Part shown: piece after piece, positions 54,725 to 62,312 of the stretch
How positions within the stretch are numbered: the stretch's first letter is position 1
Layout: the number at the start of each line of letters is the position of its first letter
IMG/VR virus record: IMGVR_UViG_3300008113_000082
Span: 5,340 to 69,339 of that record
Strand: one strand, 5' to 3'
Length of the DNA stretch: 64,000 nt
Source: a virus
Position numbers and translations under genes: made by a program
Notes under the pieces: model-generated
Seen by the model: the letters and a program-made list of their open reading frames with translations, nothing else
The model's database searches: none
Told to the model about the DNA's origin: nothing

Positions 54725-54929
54725 TATTAGTCCTTTCTAAATTTTGTTCTTGCGGTTGTTCCATCCGCAGTCTACGACATTGATTTTTGATGTCAATTGG
54801 TATATCCGGAGATATTTCAGCTAGCCTGCAATCATATACAACTACTCCGTGACTTTCTGTTTCTGTAAGTAAATATATTGCAAACACAGTTAAACTTACT
54901 GCAAGAATTATCTGCCCAGTACATTTCAT
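54705..54929 (-). CDS. Small membrane or secreted protein
   Basis: 74 aa. One hydrophobic segment (residues ~6-22, 'QIILAVSLTVFAIYLL') near the N-terminus could be a membrane anchor or signal peptide; no lipobox. The rest ('VVVYDCRLAEISPDIPIDIK', 'NQCRRLRM') resembles a recurring small protein of marine phages. Two cysteines follow the hydrophobic segment. Its ATG overlaps the next stop by 4 bases. Confidence 0.55.
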   Translation of the reverse strand: MKCTGQIILAVSLTVFAIYLLTETESHGVVVYDCRLAEISPDIPIDIKNQCRRLRMEQPQEQNLERTNNGKYTT

Positions 54930-55123
54930 AATCTATCACTCAATAATAATTTACACATTAATGCATCATATTCATTAATAAATTTAAAGGTCATATAATC
55001 TGTTTCAGGATGACTAGTGTAACGCTCTCCCGGCAATCCAAATTGTTCCAATACCTTAGCGCAGGTTTCGTTCCACCAAAATCCATTTTGGTTATCCCAG
55101 GTCACTGTTATGTCGTGCGTCAT
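54926..55123 (-). CDS. Small hypothetical protein
   Basis: 65 aa, acidic: 'ITVTWDNQNGFWWNETCAKV', 'FGLPGERYTSHPETDYMTF'. No domain recognised. It overlaps neighbours by 4 bases at both ends, which supports it being a real gene of the operon. Confidence 0.5.
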   Translation of the reverse strand: MTHDITVTWDNQNGFWWNETCAKVLEQFGLPGERYTSHPETDYMTFKFINEYDALMCKLLLSDRL

Positions 55124-55305
55124 TCTACGATTGGACTAAATCTTGCTAAAAAACTTTCTACATAACAACTATATTCTCGAGTCTCATCTTTGTGGGCATT
55201 ATCTTTAATATAATGTATCCACGTATGTTCTTCGAGTTCTATTACATGTATAACACGAAATTTTTGACTATTGCTATCAGACCACCTTGATCCCTCTTTA
55301 ACCAT
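55120..55305 (-). CDS. Small hypothetical protein
   Basis: 61 aa: 'GSRWSDSNSQKFRVIHVIEL' and 'WIHYIKDNAHKDETREYSCY'. It looks like a small beta-barrel (SH3-like) protein, with no catalytic motif. It begins inside the end of the SGNH gene (8-base overlap) with the usual operon spacing. Confidence 0.5.
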   Translation of the reverse strand: MVKEGSRWSDSNSQKFRVIHVIELEEHTWIHYIKDNAHKDETREYSCYVESFLARFSPIVE

Positions 55306-55891
55306 TTTTAGCTCCTTCTAAGATTTGTAAAATAGTTTCAACTATCGTATCATTACCTTTTTTGTTGTAATGATTTACATCCCCTCTTTCTGCTGCCCAC
55401 AACTTACTAAAATCAATATTATTAAATTCAGTAGATAATACCGCACTAATGCTAACATGCGTCATACTAATATACGGTATATTAATTATGCTTTTTATTT
55501 TCTCTCTTAACAACTCATATATGTCAATTTGGTATTCTTCGTCGTAGTGATATTTGAACCAAGACTTTGATATTTGTAGATTGTTATTGAATGGTTGAAA
55601 ATGCCCAATGAGATCAGTAACAATTAAATCGCAATCTTTATGTAACCCTTCTTTGTGTAACGGATGATTACGAGTGTGAACTCTGCTTGGACTAGTGTGA
55701 CTTACAATTACTAGATCAAATTTTTCTAATTCAATATTGGTCAATTGTTTGTATATTTTATATTCGCCTACCCCTGCCTGCGCAACATTGACAACATCAA
55801 ATTGTTCTGCCAATTTCTCTACCCAGCCGATGTTAGTATCTTTTCTAGGCCATTTGGCTGCAAAGCTATCACCGGCAATTAAAATTTTCAT
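55298..55891 (-). CDS. SGNH-hydrolase-like protein 4
   Basis: 197 aa from ATG 55891, which has a 4-base ATGA overlap with the previous gene's stop; a start 15 bases earlier is less likely. 'KILIAGDSFAAKWPRKDTN' has the GDS Ser, 'NVAQAGVGEYKIYKQL' is block II, 'DLVIVSHTSPSR' lies at the third block. 'GDVNHYNKKGNDTIVETIL' carries a plausible block V Asp-x-x-His. Belongs to the same broad family as the three in the plus-strand block. Confidence 0.72.
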   Translation of the reverse strand: MKILIAGDSFAAKWPRKDTNIGWVEKLAEQFDVVNVAQAGVGEYKIYKQLTNIELEKFDLVIVSHTSPSRVHTRNHPLHKEGLHKDCDLIVTDLIGHFQPFNNNLQISKSWFKYHYDEEYQIDIYELLREKIKSIINIPYISMTHVSISAVLSTEFNNIDFSKLWAAERGDVNHYNKKGNDTIVETILQILEGAKNG

Positions 55892-56706
55892 AGAGTCTTT
55901 AACCAAGGCAAATACTCGTTAGCAATCATTTCGTGATATTCTTTGTTATAGTGTTCTTTATCTTCAAGATAGAATTGTGTATGATCGATACCTTTTTCTG
56001 TAAAAAATACTTCAACATTTTTAGTAGCAATTTTAGTACATTTTAATTTGCCATAATATTCAAATGTCTGCGGATACTTTAGTCTATCTGTAATATTGAA
56101 TAGATACAATTTAGCACCGTTATCTGCACAAATATTATCCCATGCATACACACTTTGTAAGAACTCTCGTTTTTCTGTAAACGAATTTAAATCAAAAAAT
56201 GTTTTAACCTGCATAAATGTATGCTTGCGCAAGTTGGGATTTTTAAGCCCATGCTCTGCCGACAACTCCATGCCTGGAAATTTACTATAGTCGTCTCGAA
56301 TAGGCTTATTAAAGAGTTGTATTTTGTTGTCTACAATTGTTGGATCTGAATAGCGATCGATATTTTCATACGGTGAATCTAGCTTTAGTGTAAAATGATC
56401 AACATCAATAACGGTGTCAGATAATACATCGTCAAATGCAATTACAAATCTATTGAGAGGAGCCATACACAAAAACACTTCATCGATATCACTGTAGTAT
56501 TCGAACATTGTTTTTAACCAATCAGTATAGACTCGATTATTTACACCGGCCATAGCGTACATAGCTACAGGTTTATTTACAGTGGTACTGTATACTTCTC
56601 CGTAGTTGTTATCATTCCAATAGGAAAACGATCCCAGCCCTACTTTTCCAGGGATACTATCGTACCCACATGTGTGACTATCACCGATGAACACTGCTCT
56701 ACTCAT
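55888..56706 (-). CDS. SGNH-hydrolase-like protein 5
   Basis: 272 aa. 'RAVFIGDSHTCGYDSIPGK' carries GDSH. 'AMYAMAGVNNRVYTDWLKTM' gives the Gly/Asn block, and 'LEDKEHYNKEYHEMIANEYL' gives an Asp-x-x-His near the C-terminus, so the catalytic set looks complete. It forms a tandem pair with protein 4. Possibly a glycan esterase; where it acts is unknown. No signal peptide. Confidence 0.7.
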   Translation of the reverse strand: MSRAVFIGDSHTCGYDSIPGKVGLGSFSYWNDNNYGEVYSTTVNKPVAMYAMAGVNNRVYTDWLKTMFEYYSDIDEVFLCMAPLNRFVIAFDDVLSDTVIDVDHFTLKLDSPYENIDRYSDPTIVDNKIQLFNKPIRDDYSKFPGMELSAEHGLKNPNLRKHTFMQVKTFFDLNSFTEKREFLQSVYAWDNICADNGAKLYLFNITDRLKYPQTFEYYGKLKCTKIATKNVEVFFTEKGIDHTQFYLEDKEHYNKEYHEMIANEYLPWLKTL

Positions 56707-57080
56707 TTTTTATAATTTCCTTTTTCTGGTATAACGTGTCTAACGCCACCACGGGGATCTTCCATATCGCCTTTGCGTCTTGGAATTAAATGAACATGTG
56801 GATAGGGAACAGTTTGACCTGCTGCTTCTCCCCAATTGAGTCCAATGTTAAATCCATCCCACTCGCCGGCCTTGACTTTTTCTTGACCTAAGCTAAGTGC
56901 ATCTGCAAAACAATCTTCAATAACTCCGTTGGCTGAGTATTTAGGCACAAATAATAAATGCCCGTCAGTTACTGGATACTTATCTTTAAAAATAACAACA
57001 TGAAAATCATCTTGTACAATATTATCCCACGGTGCATCACCTACTTCTTTTGCATCATCTAATGAATAATGTAGATTCAT
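56703..57080 (-). CDS. HIT-family nucleotide hydrolase-like protein
   Basis: 125 aa from ATG 57080, with AGAGGA 4 nt upstream; a GTG 15 bases earlier lacks a site. 'FHVVIFKDKYPVTDGHLLFV' is the HIT strand-helix start. The His motif reads 'PYPHVHLIPRRKGD' (His95, His97), so the first His of the usual HxHxH is Tyr93, while the middle, covalent His and the last remain. HIT proteins hydrolyse nucleoside phosphoramidates or dinucleotides. It may be active with altered specificity. Neighbours are an unknown gene and an SGNH pair. Confidence 0.75.
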   Translation of the reverse strand: MNLHYSLDDAKEVGDAPWDNIVQDDFHVVIFKDKYPVTDGHLLFVPKYSANGVIEDCFADALSLGQEKVKAGEWDGFNIGLNWGEAAGQTVPYPHVHLIPRRKGDMEDPRGGVRHVIPEKGNYKK

Positions 57081-57081
57081 T

Positions 57082-57321
57082 TTATCCTCTGGCACTTGTC
57101 TGCGTTCTTGATATAGTAGGTCCTGAACTAGTAAAGTCCATTCCTGCTCCTCTTCCTTCGTACAATGACCCGTTCCATTTCATGTTAATTTTTACAGATT
57201 TATTTAAAATTACATTAAGTTTACCATGCTCTTCAAAATCTTGTACAACTGCTTCTATTGTTCGTTTACTAGATACCTGCATAATTTGACAAGTATCGCT
57301 GTGCCTTATCATTGTACTCAT
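57082..57321 (-). CDS. Small hypothetical protein
   Basis: 79 aa. 'CQIMQVSSKRTIEAVVQDFE', 'LNVILNKSVKINMKWNGSLY', then a Ser/Thr/Gly-rich end. Small alpha/beta fold, no known motif. Its ATG overlaps the stop of the phosphoribosyltransferase gene by 4 bases. Confidence 0.5.
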   Translation of the reverse strand: MSTMIRHSDTCQIMQVSSKRTIEAVVQDFEEHGKLNVILNKSVKINMKWNGSLYEGRGAGMDFTSSGPTISRTQTSARG

Positions 57322-57851
57322 TTAGTCCACCAGTCTTCGTACGGAAAATCAATCCAGGCCGGATCTTCTTCCTTGTTAATTTCTACTCCAGAGTAGTTCA
57401 TAGATGTAACACACTTGGATGCTAGATTATCAAAAATAACAGCGAATCGAACATTGTCCCCCCAAACTTCACTCCATCGTTCATCGTCCGGCAAACACCC
57501 GGCAGTCCAATCATTTATGATCCAATTCAATGTAGCGCCGGTGTCGTTAATGTCGTCAACAATAAGAATCTTTTTTTGACCACTGCCTGATACCATTGGA
57601 TCGTATATTTCGTATCCAAATGCATCTTCTGCCATCCATAGGTTACTTTCGCATGAATCGCCGTCACGCAATTGTACTTTTAATGTTTCGCAAGGCACTT
57701 CGAAATAATAGCTGATCATCTTAGCAGGTAACAACCCGCCTCGAGTAATCCCTACAACATAGTCAGGACGCCAATTACTATTGGAAATGTCTCTGCAAAT
57801 CTTTGCTATTAACCCTTGATACTCTTCCCAACTAACCTGCCGCTTTTTCAT
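57318..57851 (-). CDS. Phosphoribosyltransferase
   Basis: 177 aa. The PRPP-binding signature is 'ILIVDDINDTGAT' (residues 95-107), and 'VVGITRGGLLPAKM' (32-45) supplies the pyrophosphate loop. These define the type I purine or hypoxanthine-guanine/xanthine-type PRTase fold. It would join a base to PRPP. The base cannot be told from motifs; given the neighbouring folE/queE pathway a link to deazaguanine salvage is possible but unproven. The 3' end is in overlap with the next small gene, and its 5' end with the cupin gene. Confidence 0.8.
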   Translation of the reverse strand: MKKRQVSWEEYQGLIAKICRDISNSNWRPDYVVGITRGGLLPAKMISYYFEVPCETLKVQLRDGDSCESNLWMAEDAFGYEIYDPMVSGSGQKKILIVDDINDTGATLNWIINDWTAGCLPDDERWSEVWGDNVRFAVIFDNLASKCVTSMNYSGVEINKEEDPAWIDFPYEDWWTK

Positions 57852-58308
57852 ATACTTCCTTACGAGTTTTTAAATAATGTTCGTGTTGAATCCATACATC
57901 GTTTACAAGAAATCCCCAGTCACGCACTTTCTTTAACGGCATAAACAGAGTCCATGCAGTTACACCTGGCTGTAATTCGATACGATGATAGCTGTTAGGT
58001 TTACATACACGAAAATGTCCAGGGTTACGCCACTTACGAACTTCACATGACTTGGTACCGTCTGCGTTAAATTGCGGAATCCATTCATAGTATCCTCCAC
58101 GCAGAATTAAAGTACAATAACCCCATGGGTGATCATGAACATCGTCCGGATCACCTTTTAAAAATTTATGTAAAAATATATTAAATGGAAAATTATCACG
58201 CTCTTTTAAGAAAAGATAATATCGTTCTAAATAAGGCTCGTCGTGTACACGGTCCATAATAACACGTTTACGACCTAGCTTATCAAGTAATTTTAACAAC
58301 AAGGTCAT
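57832..58308 (-). CDS. Cupin-fold protein
   Basis: 158 aa. 'DVHDHPWGYCTLILRGGYYE' (His58, His60, Glu75) is the first cupin metal motif, and His108 in 'CKPNSYHRIEL' completes the metal set of a single-domain cupin. It may be an iron dioxygenase, isomerase or binding protein. It occurs in many marine T4-like phages without a known role. Overlaps both neighbours by 4-20 bases. Confidence 0.7.
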   Translation of the reverse strand: MTLLLKLLDKLGRKRVIMDRVHDEPYLERYYLFLKERDNFPFNIFLHKFLKGDPDDVHDHPWGYCTLILRGGYYEWIPQFNADGTKSCEVRKWRNPGHFRVCKPNSYHRIELQPGVTAWTLFMPLKKVRDWGFLVNDVWIQHEHYLKTRKEVYEKAAG

Positions 58309-58520
58309 ACTTCTTCCTTAAACCATTCATCTACCATATCTTCAGCTTCGTCTTGTGTGAGTGCTGGTACAAAAATTCTAGCTGGTTCACCTACAGTATG
58401 TTGAATGTTAAATCGAATAACCCCTGCAGGAATAAGATTCCAATCTCGTTCTACTACAAATTCTTGCAAGTTTTTTGCACGGTATATTAATTGATCCGTT
58501 AAATCTTTAGCTGTTGTCAT
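58305..58520 (-). CDS. Small hypothetical protein between cupin and folE
   Basis: 71 aa. 'VERDWNLIPAGVIRFNIQHT' and 'RIFVPALTQDEAEDMVDEWF' suggest a small alpha/beta protein. Four-base ATGA overlap with both neighbours. Confidence 0.5.
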   Translation of the reverse strand: MTTAKDLTDQLIYRAKNLQEFVVERDWNLIPAGVIRFNIQHTVGEPARIFVPALTQDEAEDMVDEWFKEEV

Positions 58521-59269
58521 CTTGGGGCAAACTCCTGTTGTAGTTTAATGTTGTCAAAGAATTCCTTCTTTGTATGAGGATCATCTTTGAATGACCCTTT
58601 AAGTACTGTAGTCTGCGTTAGTGAACTATGTGCCATGATGCCGCGGTTTTCACAACACCCGTGAGTGGCCTGTATATAGACTGCTACATTTTCACTTTCA
58701 GTTGCTTGCATTATTTCTCTTGCAATGTCGTTGCAGAGTTCTTCCTGTAGTGTTCCTCGTCGGGCACACCATTGTGCGATACGAGTATATTTAGAAAGAC
58801 CAATGAGTTTATTAGCGGCGATGATACCGATGTAGGCAACCCCAGCCACAGGCTGGTGATGATGAGAGCACATGGACCGTAGCTCACTGCGAACCACGAG
58901 CATGCCTTCGTAGCGATCTTCTGAGTCATTGGGGAAAGCGGTTGCGTCTGGTTCGGGTTCGTATCTTCCTGCCATTACTTCATTAAAATACATTTTGGCA
59001 AGACGTCTTGCTGTGCCTTTTGAGTTTGGATCGTTTTCACGATCGATAAGCAAACGATCCAACACAGTTTCAAATGCTTCTGCGGCTTCGTCGATTAAAA
59101 CTTCCTTATCACCTTCATGTAGGTAGTCACTAATATTATCACCGGCCCAGAAACGTTTGTTATCGCGCTTCATTGCAAAACGAATTGCATCCCCAAGGTA
59201 ACCTTCTTCGTATTCCTTGGTATTCATTACATCTAGTGCTGTTTCATTATATGTTCTTGATTCTGTCAA
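58517..59269 (-). CDS. folE: GTP cyclohydrolase I (FolE)
   Basis: 250 aa from TTG 59269, which has GGAG 8 nt upstream; the first ATG would cut the N-terminus. Zn and substrate residues are in 'RSMCSHHHQPVAG' (Cys134, His136-138), 'GLSKYTRIAQWCARR' and 'ATHGCCENRGI' (Cys205/206). The enzyme turns GTP into dihydroneopterin triphosphate, first step to queuosine and 7-deazaguanine bases and also to folate. It sits in the same block as queD-like and queE genes, which points to the deazaguanine route. Confidence 0.9.
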   Translation of the reverse strand: MTESRTYNETALDVMNTKEYEEGYLGDAIRFAMKRDNKRFWAGDNISDYLHEGDKEVLIDEAAEAFETVLDRLLIDRENDPNSKGTARRLAKMYFNEVMAGRYEPEPDATAFPNDSEDRYEGMLVVRSELRSMCSHHHQPVAGVAYIGIIAANKLIGLSKYTRIAQWCARRGTLQEELCNDIAREIMQATESENVAVYIQATHGCCENRGIMAHSSLTQTTVLKGSFKDDPHTKKEFFDNIKLQQEFAPR

Positions 59270-59311
59270 TTAAATTTCTCCGAGTTAGAGCCGAGGATGG
59301 CATTTATTATA
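59270..59311. other. Short intergenic leader of folE
   Basis: 42 bp between the glycosyltransferase (stop at 59312) and folE (TTG 59269) on the minus strand. AT-rich, with GGAG for folE and a weak AATAAATG box. The pentamer CTCGG occurs twice in direct, not inverted, order, so no terminator hairpin. Confidence 0.4.
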
Positions 59312-60388
59312 TTATTTTAACATCTCTAATAGTTTATTGCAACTAAAAAAGTTTTCTTTTAGTATGTCTACTTGTTTATTTAGGCTAGACAGTCTGGTAG
59401 AATAATTATCCATATGCAATATAATTGCACGGCATAAGTCTGGCCGATATACAGTATATGCATCATAGCTCTCAGTCCATTTGCTAGGATACTTAAACAC
59501 ATCTAATGCCATTTCACTGTAGCTCAGTCTATCAGGAACCATTGGAATAGCATCTACAATAGCACCTTCGTACCAACTGATGCCTAGTGTTTCTTGCAAG
59601 TTAGCACTAAACACAAGTTTGGCTTCACCTAACAAGTTATGATACTCGTTCTTAGACAACTGTTGTTCTTGACATATAACAAATTCATATTGCGGTAAAT
59701 GTTCTTTTAAGTCACGGAATATTTCAACCTGTTTCTCTGGGGCAATACGATGCGGAAACAGGATAAGATCACGCTTAGGCATACGCTTGTACATGTCTAA
59801 GGTATCTTTCATATACTCCATGGGCCAGCCTGTACGAATAATCTTGTTTTCTTCCAGCATTGACATCTTCCACTCGTCATCTGCTGTTTCACTAAATGTT
59901 TCAGCAAACAAATCGATATGGAAATCAGTGGCAAAATAATTATGGTCAATAGCATGAAAGAAACTTTCTTCAGCATGCCTTACCCACTTTGCATCACCGA
60001 TTAATCGACCTAAAAAGTCTTGTGGATCATACGACCCCGCATGCCATAGTGCATGAATCTTAATAGGAATATTAAGTAATGCACTCATATACTTTAAGTT
60101 TATGATACCAGGATGCCAAGCATCAGTAAAGATAAAGTGATCGCCGGGATGAACGGCTCCGCTACAAAATAAACGGCCCATCTGCTCAACTTGACTAGCC
60201 TTGTAGATATTAGTGCCACCAAAGTTGAGAAATGCTCCAGGAGTGGTAGCACTAGGAATATCCGTAGAACCTGATATAATGTTGACATGGTGTCCTGCCT
60301 TTCGTAAGAGGTTAGGCACATGAGACTTCCATTGTCCCGTGTACCTTGTTTCGACTGCTTCTAAATCAACGAGAAAAATTCTGCTCAT
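59312..60388 (-). CDS. GT4-like glycosyltransferase
   Basis: 358 aa. GT-B fold: N-terminal Rossmann part with 'FTDAWHPGIINLKYMSALLN' and 'ALWHAGSYDPQDF', then 'LILFPHRIAPEKQVEIF' (~208-224), and the donor site 'ETLGISWYEGAIVDAIPMV' (266-284) with Glu266 and Glu274 in the place of the family EX7E pair. Such enzymes can add sugars to DNA bases (as in T4), to proteins or to lipids. Minus-strand, in the DNA-metabolism block rather than in the late accessory block. Overlaps the next gene by 23 bases. Confidence 0.75.
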   Translation of the reverse strand: MSRIFLVDLEAVETRYTGQWKSHVPNLLRKAGHHVNIISGSTDIPSATTPGAFLNFGGTNIYKASQVEQMGRLFCSGAVHPGDHFIFTDAWHPGIINLKYMSALLNIPIKIHALWHAGSYDPQDFLGRLIGDAKWVRHAEESFFHAIDHNYFATDFHIDLFAETFSETADDEWKMSMLEENKIIRTGWPMEYMKDTLDMYKRMPKRDLILFPHRIAPEKQVEIFRDLKEHLPQYEFVICQEQQLSKNEYHNLLGEAKLVFSANLQETLGISWYEGAIVDAIPMVPDRLSYSEMALDVFKYPSKWTESYDAYTVYRPDLCRAIILHMDNYSTRLSSLNKQVDILKENFFSCNKLLEMLK

Positions 60389-60620
60389 TGCGACGACCGT
60401 TGTTTTCCCACCGAGGCTTGCTTCCTTGATAAGGACGGCGTGGACGCTTACTGGCTAGGTAAGCAGAGTAGTTGACTGATTCTCTACGATATAAATCAGC
60501 CGGGTTGAAGTCACGCAATTCAATTCGACAGAAGTGAAGATACGCATCCAAGTCATCAAAGATCCGAACAACGTCGGGGCGATTTTCAAAGTAGGAATAA
60601 TCCTTGTAATTACGAGCCAT
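60366..60620 (-). CDS. Small basic hypothetical protein
   Basis: 84 aa. N-terminal half acidic ('YSYFENRPDVVRIFDDLDAY'), C-terminal half basic and Arg/Asn-rich ('ASKRPRRPYQGSKPRW'), possibly a disordered nucleic-acid-binding tail. It occurs in marine T4-like phages, from memory. No function known. AGGAAG precedes the ATG. Confidence 0.55.
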   Translation of the reverse strand: MARNYKDYSYFENRPDVVRIFDDLDAYLHFCRIELRDFNPADLYRRESVNYSAYLASKRPRRPYQGSKPRWENNGRRNEQNFSR

Positions 60621-60635
60621 TATAGCTTCCTTATT

Positions 60636-61025
60636 TTAGTACTTAATAAATGAACCATTTTCTCCGTCTTCGGAGACCTCAATCCAAATCTCACGACCTG
60701 GATACTTTGCTGAAATAGTGTCAAACAAATCGCCTGACATCATCTCGCAACTCTTGTAGTCTAGTTGGAGTGTACCTTCTGCGTACAGTTTCTCCAACCA
60801 GCGTTTAAACTGAATGAACTCAATATCGCGATCATCGTGGGTAACACTGATCCACACTTTGAAGTGGAATGTGTGACGATGCGGATAGCCTAGAAAACTC
60901 ACATCATACTCATCACCTGTAGCAAGTGCTGGATCTGTAAGTGCGGCTGGATATTTGTGTATACCTTCTTTGTTAAAGGTAACCCAAATCATCTTGTTTG
61001 GACGAGTGTCTTGTCTAATAATCAT
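60636..61025 (-). CDS. QueD/6-pyruvoyltetrahydropterin-synthase-like protein
   Basis: 129 aa. 'YPHRHTFHFKVWISVTHDD' (His49, His51, His54) resembles the HxHxY/F-type Zn set of the T-fold enzymes QueD and PTPS, with 'IEFIQFKRWLEKLY' in the usual helix position and a C-terminal 'GREIWIEVSEDGENG' strand carrying Glu. The typical 'C..LHGH' and catalytic Cys are not clearly conserved. The context of folE and queE supports a QueD role (dihydroneopterin triphosphate to carboxytetrahydropterin). Start in ATGA overlap with the next gene. Confidence 0.55.
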   Translation of the reverse strand: MIIRQDTRPNKMIWVTFNKEGIHKYPAALTDPALATGDEYDVSFLGYPHRHTFHFKVWISVTHDDRDIEFIQFKRWLEKLYAEGTLQLDYKSCEMMSGDLFDTISAKYPGREIWIEVSEDGENGSFIKY

Positions 61026-61405
61026 CGTAAGCTCTCTATTGTAATAATTTTTGCTAGCTCTTGGCCTAAGTCTTTGTCTTCGGTAATCACATGCAAACTG
61101 TTTCTATCTTCATCGTTTTTACGATCATACTTAGTTGTCTCTACAATAGTTCCGCCGCTGGCACTATAGATATTTAGACGGAAGCCGTTTGATTGAATAT
61201 TTGGACCTTCTCTATTGATAGAAATTGAATCTCCATACTCGTCTGGATCTAGCCCTAGCCAGTTTCGAATTCTTTCTTTTAATGTTAATTTCATATGTCT
61301 TTCTTTTAGATATAGGCTTGTACGGGTTACTTGTTTACTACTAGTAATTCTTGGCAGTCTTTTAGGACGAACTGTATTCAATGATGTTGAATATCCACCA
61401 CTCAT
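61022..61405 (-). CDS. Conserved hypothetical protein
   Basis: 127 aa from ATG 61405 (4-base overlap with the previous stop); an alternative ATG at 61294 gives a 90-aa core starting 'KLTLKERIRNWLGLD'. The core has 'YGDSISINREGPNIQSNGFR' and 'HVITEDKDLGQELAKIITIE'. The N-terminal 37 residues are basic and Ser/Thr/Arg-rich. No domain recognised. Between the queD-like gene and an unknown gene. Confidence 0.5.
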   Translation of the reverse strand: MSGGYSTSLNTVRPKRLPRITSSKQVTRTSLYLKERHMKLTLKERIRNWLGLDPDEYGDSISINREGPNIQSNGFRLNIYSASGGTIVETTKYDRKNDEDRNSLHVITEDKDLGQELAKIITIESLR

Positions 61406-61935
61406 CTTATAATCTCGTCTTTGCCATATTGATCCCAACTGGTAAACTTATCTCTACCAAGAAGGTCGTGGAGATTATGACACCATACTCCTGGATTTGT
61501 TGCTTTAAAATCTTTGTCGTCGATCTTTATTGTAGCATTATACCCCAGCTGTTGTAAATAGGGCAGTTTAACCGAAATCTGTGGAATGAACTGACGCTTC
61601 TCAACGAGACCACTTTCTAATAGTCCTTCTACTTGTGCTACATCGAGATCTAATGTACACCAAAAATCATCACCACTATCTAGACAGACATAGATCATAT
61701 CTTCCCACAGGCGCCATTGTGCCGCATCGTTGACTTCTAGTTTAGGAAAACTTTGATTAGCACCAAAGTAAATGTGTTGACATTTATGTTCTCGAGCAAG
61801 TTCCATAATAATGTAGGAATCTTGAACATCTGTTACAAACAGAGTTTTCATTCCGTATGCAGGAGTCTTTTCAATTTCTACACCTGTGAAGAATGTAATG
61901 CTGTCTGCAACACCGTCAGTATAATTGCGTTTCAT
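61402..61935 (-). CDS. Conserved hypothetical protein
   Basis: 177 aa. 'DSITFFTGVEIEKTPAYGMK' and 'TLFVTDVQDSYIIMELAREH' then 'HIYFGANQSFPKLE', which I recall from marine T4-like phages near the queuosine genes. No catalytic motif can be named. ATG overlaps the stop of the Cys-rich gene by 4 bases. Confidence 0.6.
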   Translation of the reverse strand: MKRNYTDGVADSITFFTGVEIEKTPAYGMKTLFVTDVQDSYIIMELAREHKCQHIYFGANQSFPKLEVNDAAQWRLWEDMIYVCLDSGDDFWCTLDLDVAQVEGLLESGLVEKRQFIPQISVKLPYLQQLGYNATIKIDDKDFKATNPGVWCHNLHDLLGRDKFTSWDQYGKDEIIR

Positions 61936-62093
61936 TGTTTTACTTTAAAGAATTTAAGGAGGTTGTAAAATCTACTTTTGTACGGATTATTGATAATTTG
62001 ATCTGCCATTGACGGAAGATGGGGACATCTTCCTTGGCGCCAGTCACAATTACTAGCAACCGGTTTGTAACAGATGGCACATTTTTGTTTCAC
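61932..62093 (-). CDS. Short Cys-rich protein, GTG start
   Basis: 53 aa, GTG start, overlapping the stop of the next upstream gene by GTGA and the following ATG by ATGA. Cysteines at 5, 8, 16 and 23 with His25 ('KCAICYKPVASNCDWRQGRC', then 'PH') form a likely zinc-knuckle-type site. The C-terminus 'NPYKSRFYNLLKFFKVK' is basic and aromatic. From memory, similar 'CDWRQGRCPH' proteins occur in marine T4-like phages. Being short and GTG-started it is easily missed; its reading frame is fully open and tightly coupled to neighbours. Confidence 0.7.
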   Translation of the reverse strand: MKQKCAICYKPVASNCDWRQGRCPHLPSMADQIINNPYKSRFYNLLKFFKVKQ

Positions 62094-62302
62094 TCTTCGA
62101 AGCCTTGTTTAAGGAGTTGGTTAGTTTCAAAATTATCTTGCTTATGCTTTAGTATAGCAAGTTTATCTCTTAAGAGCAACCTTTCTTTTTTCAATTGCTC
62201 CAATTTTAAGTCTTCAAACAATCCTGTTTTTTCCAAAGTATCAACTTGTTTATCTAGAGCACGGTGTGCTTCCTCTAAGTGTTTAATTCTTTGTTCGTAC
62301 AT
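62090..62302 (-). CDS. Small coiled-coil protein (YdcH/DUF465-like)
   Basis: 70 aa. 'RIKHLEEAHRALDKQVDTLE' followed by 'LEQLKKERLLLRDKLAILKH' is the helical hairpin of the YdcH/SlyX-like family. Function in phages unknown. GGAG precedes ATG 62302. Confidence 0.65.
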   Translation of the reverse strand: MYEQRIKHLEEAHRALDKQVDTLEKTGLFEDLKLEQLKKERLLLRDKLAILKHKQDNFETNQLLKQGFEE

Positions 62303-62312
62303 ATTATTCTCC

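Noticed and set aside
59270-59311. Terminator hairpin before folE
   Set aside because: The CTCGG copies are in direct order and cannot pair; no T-run follows.
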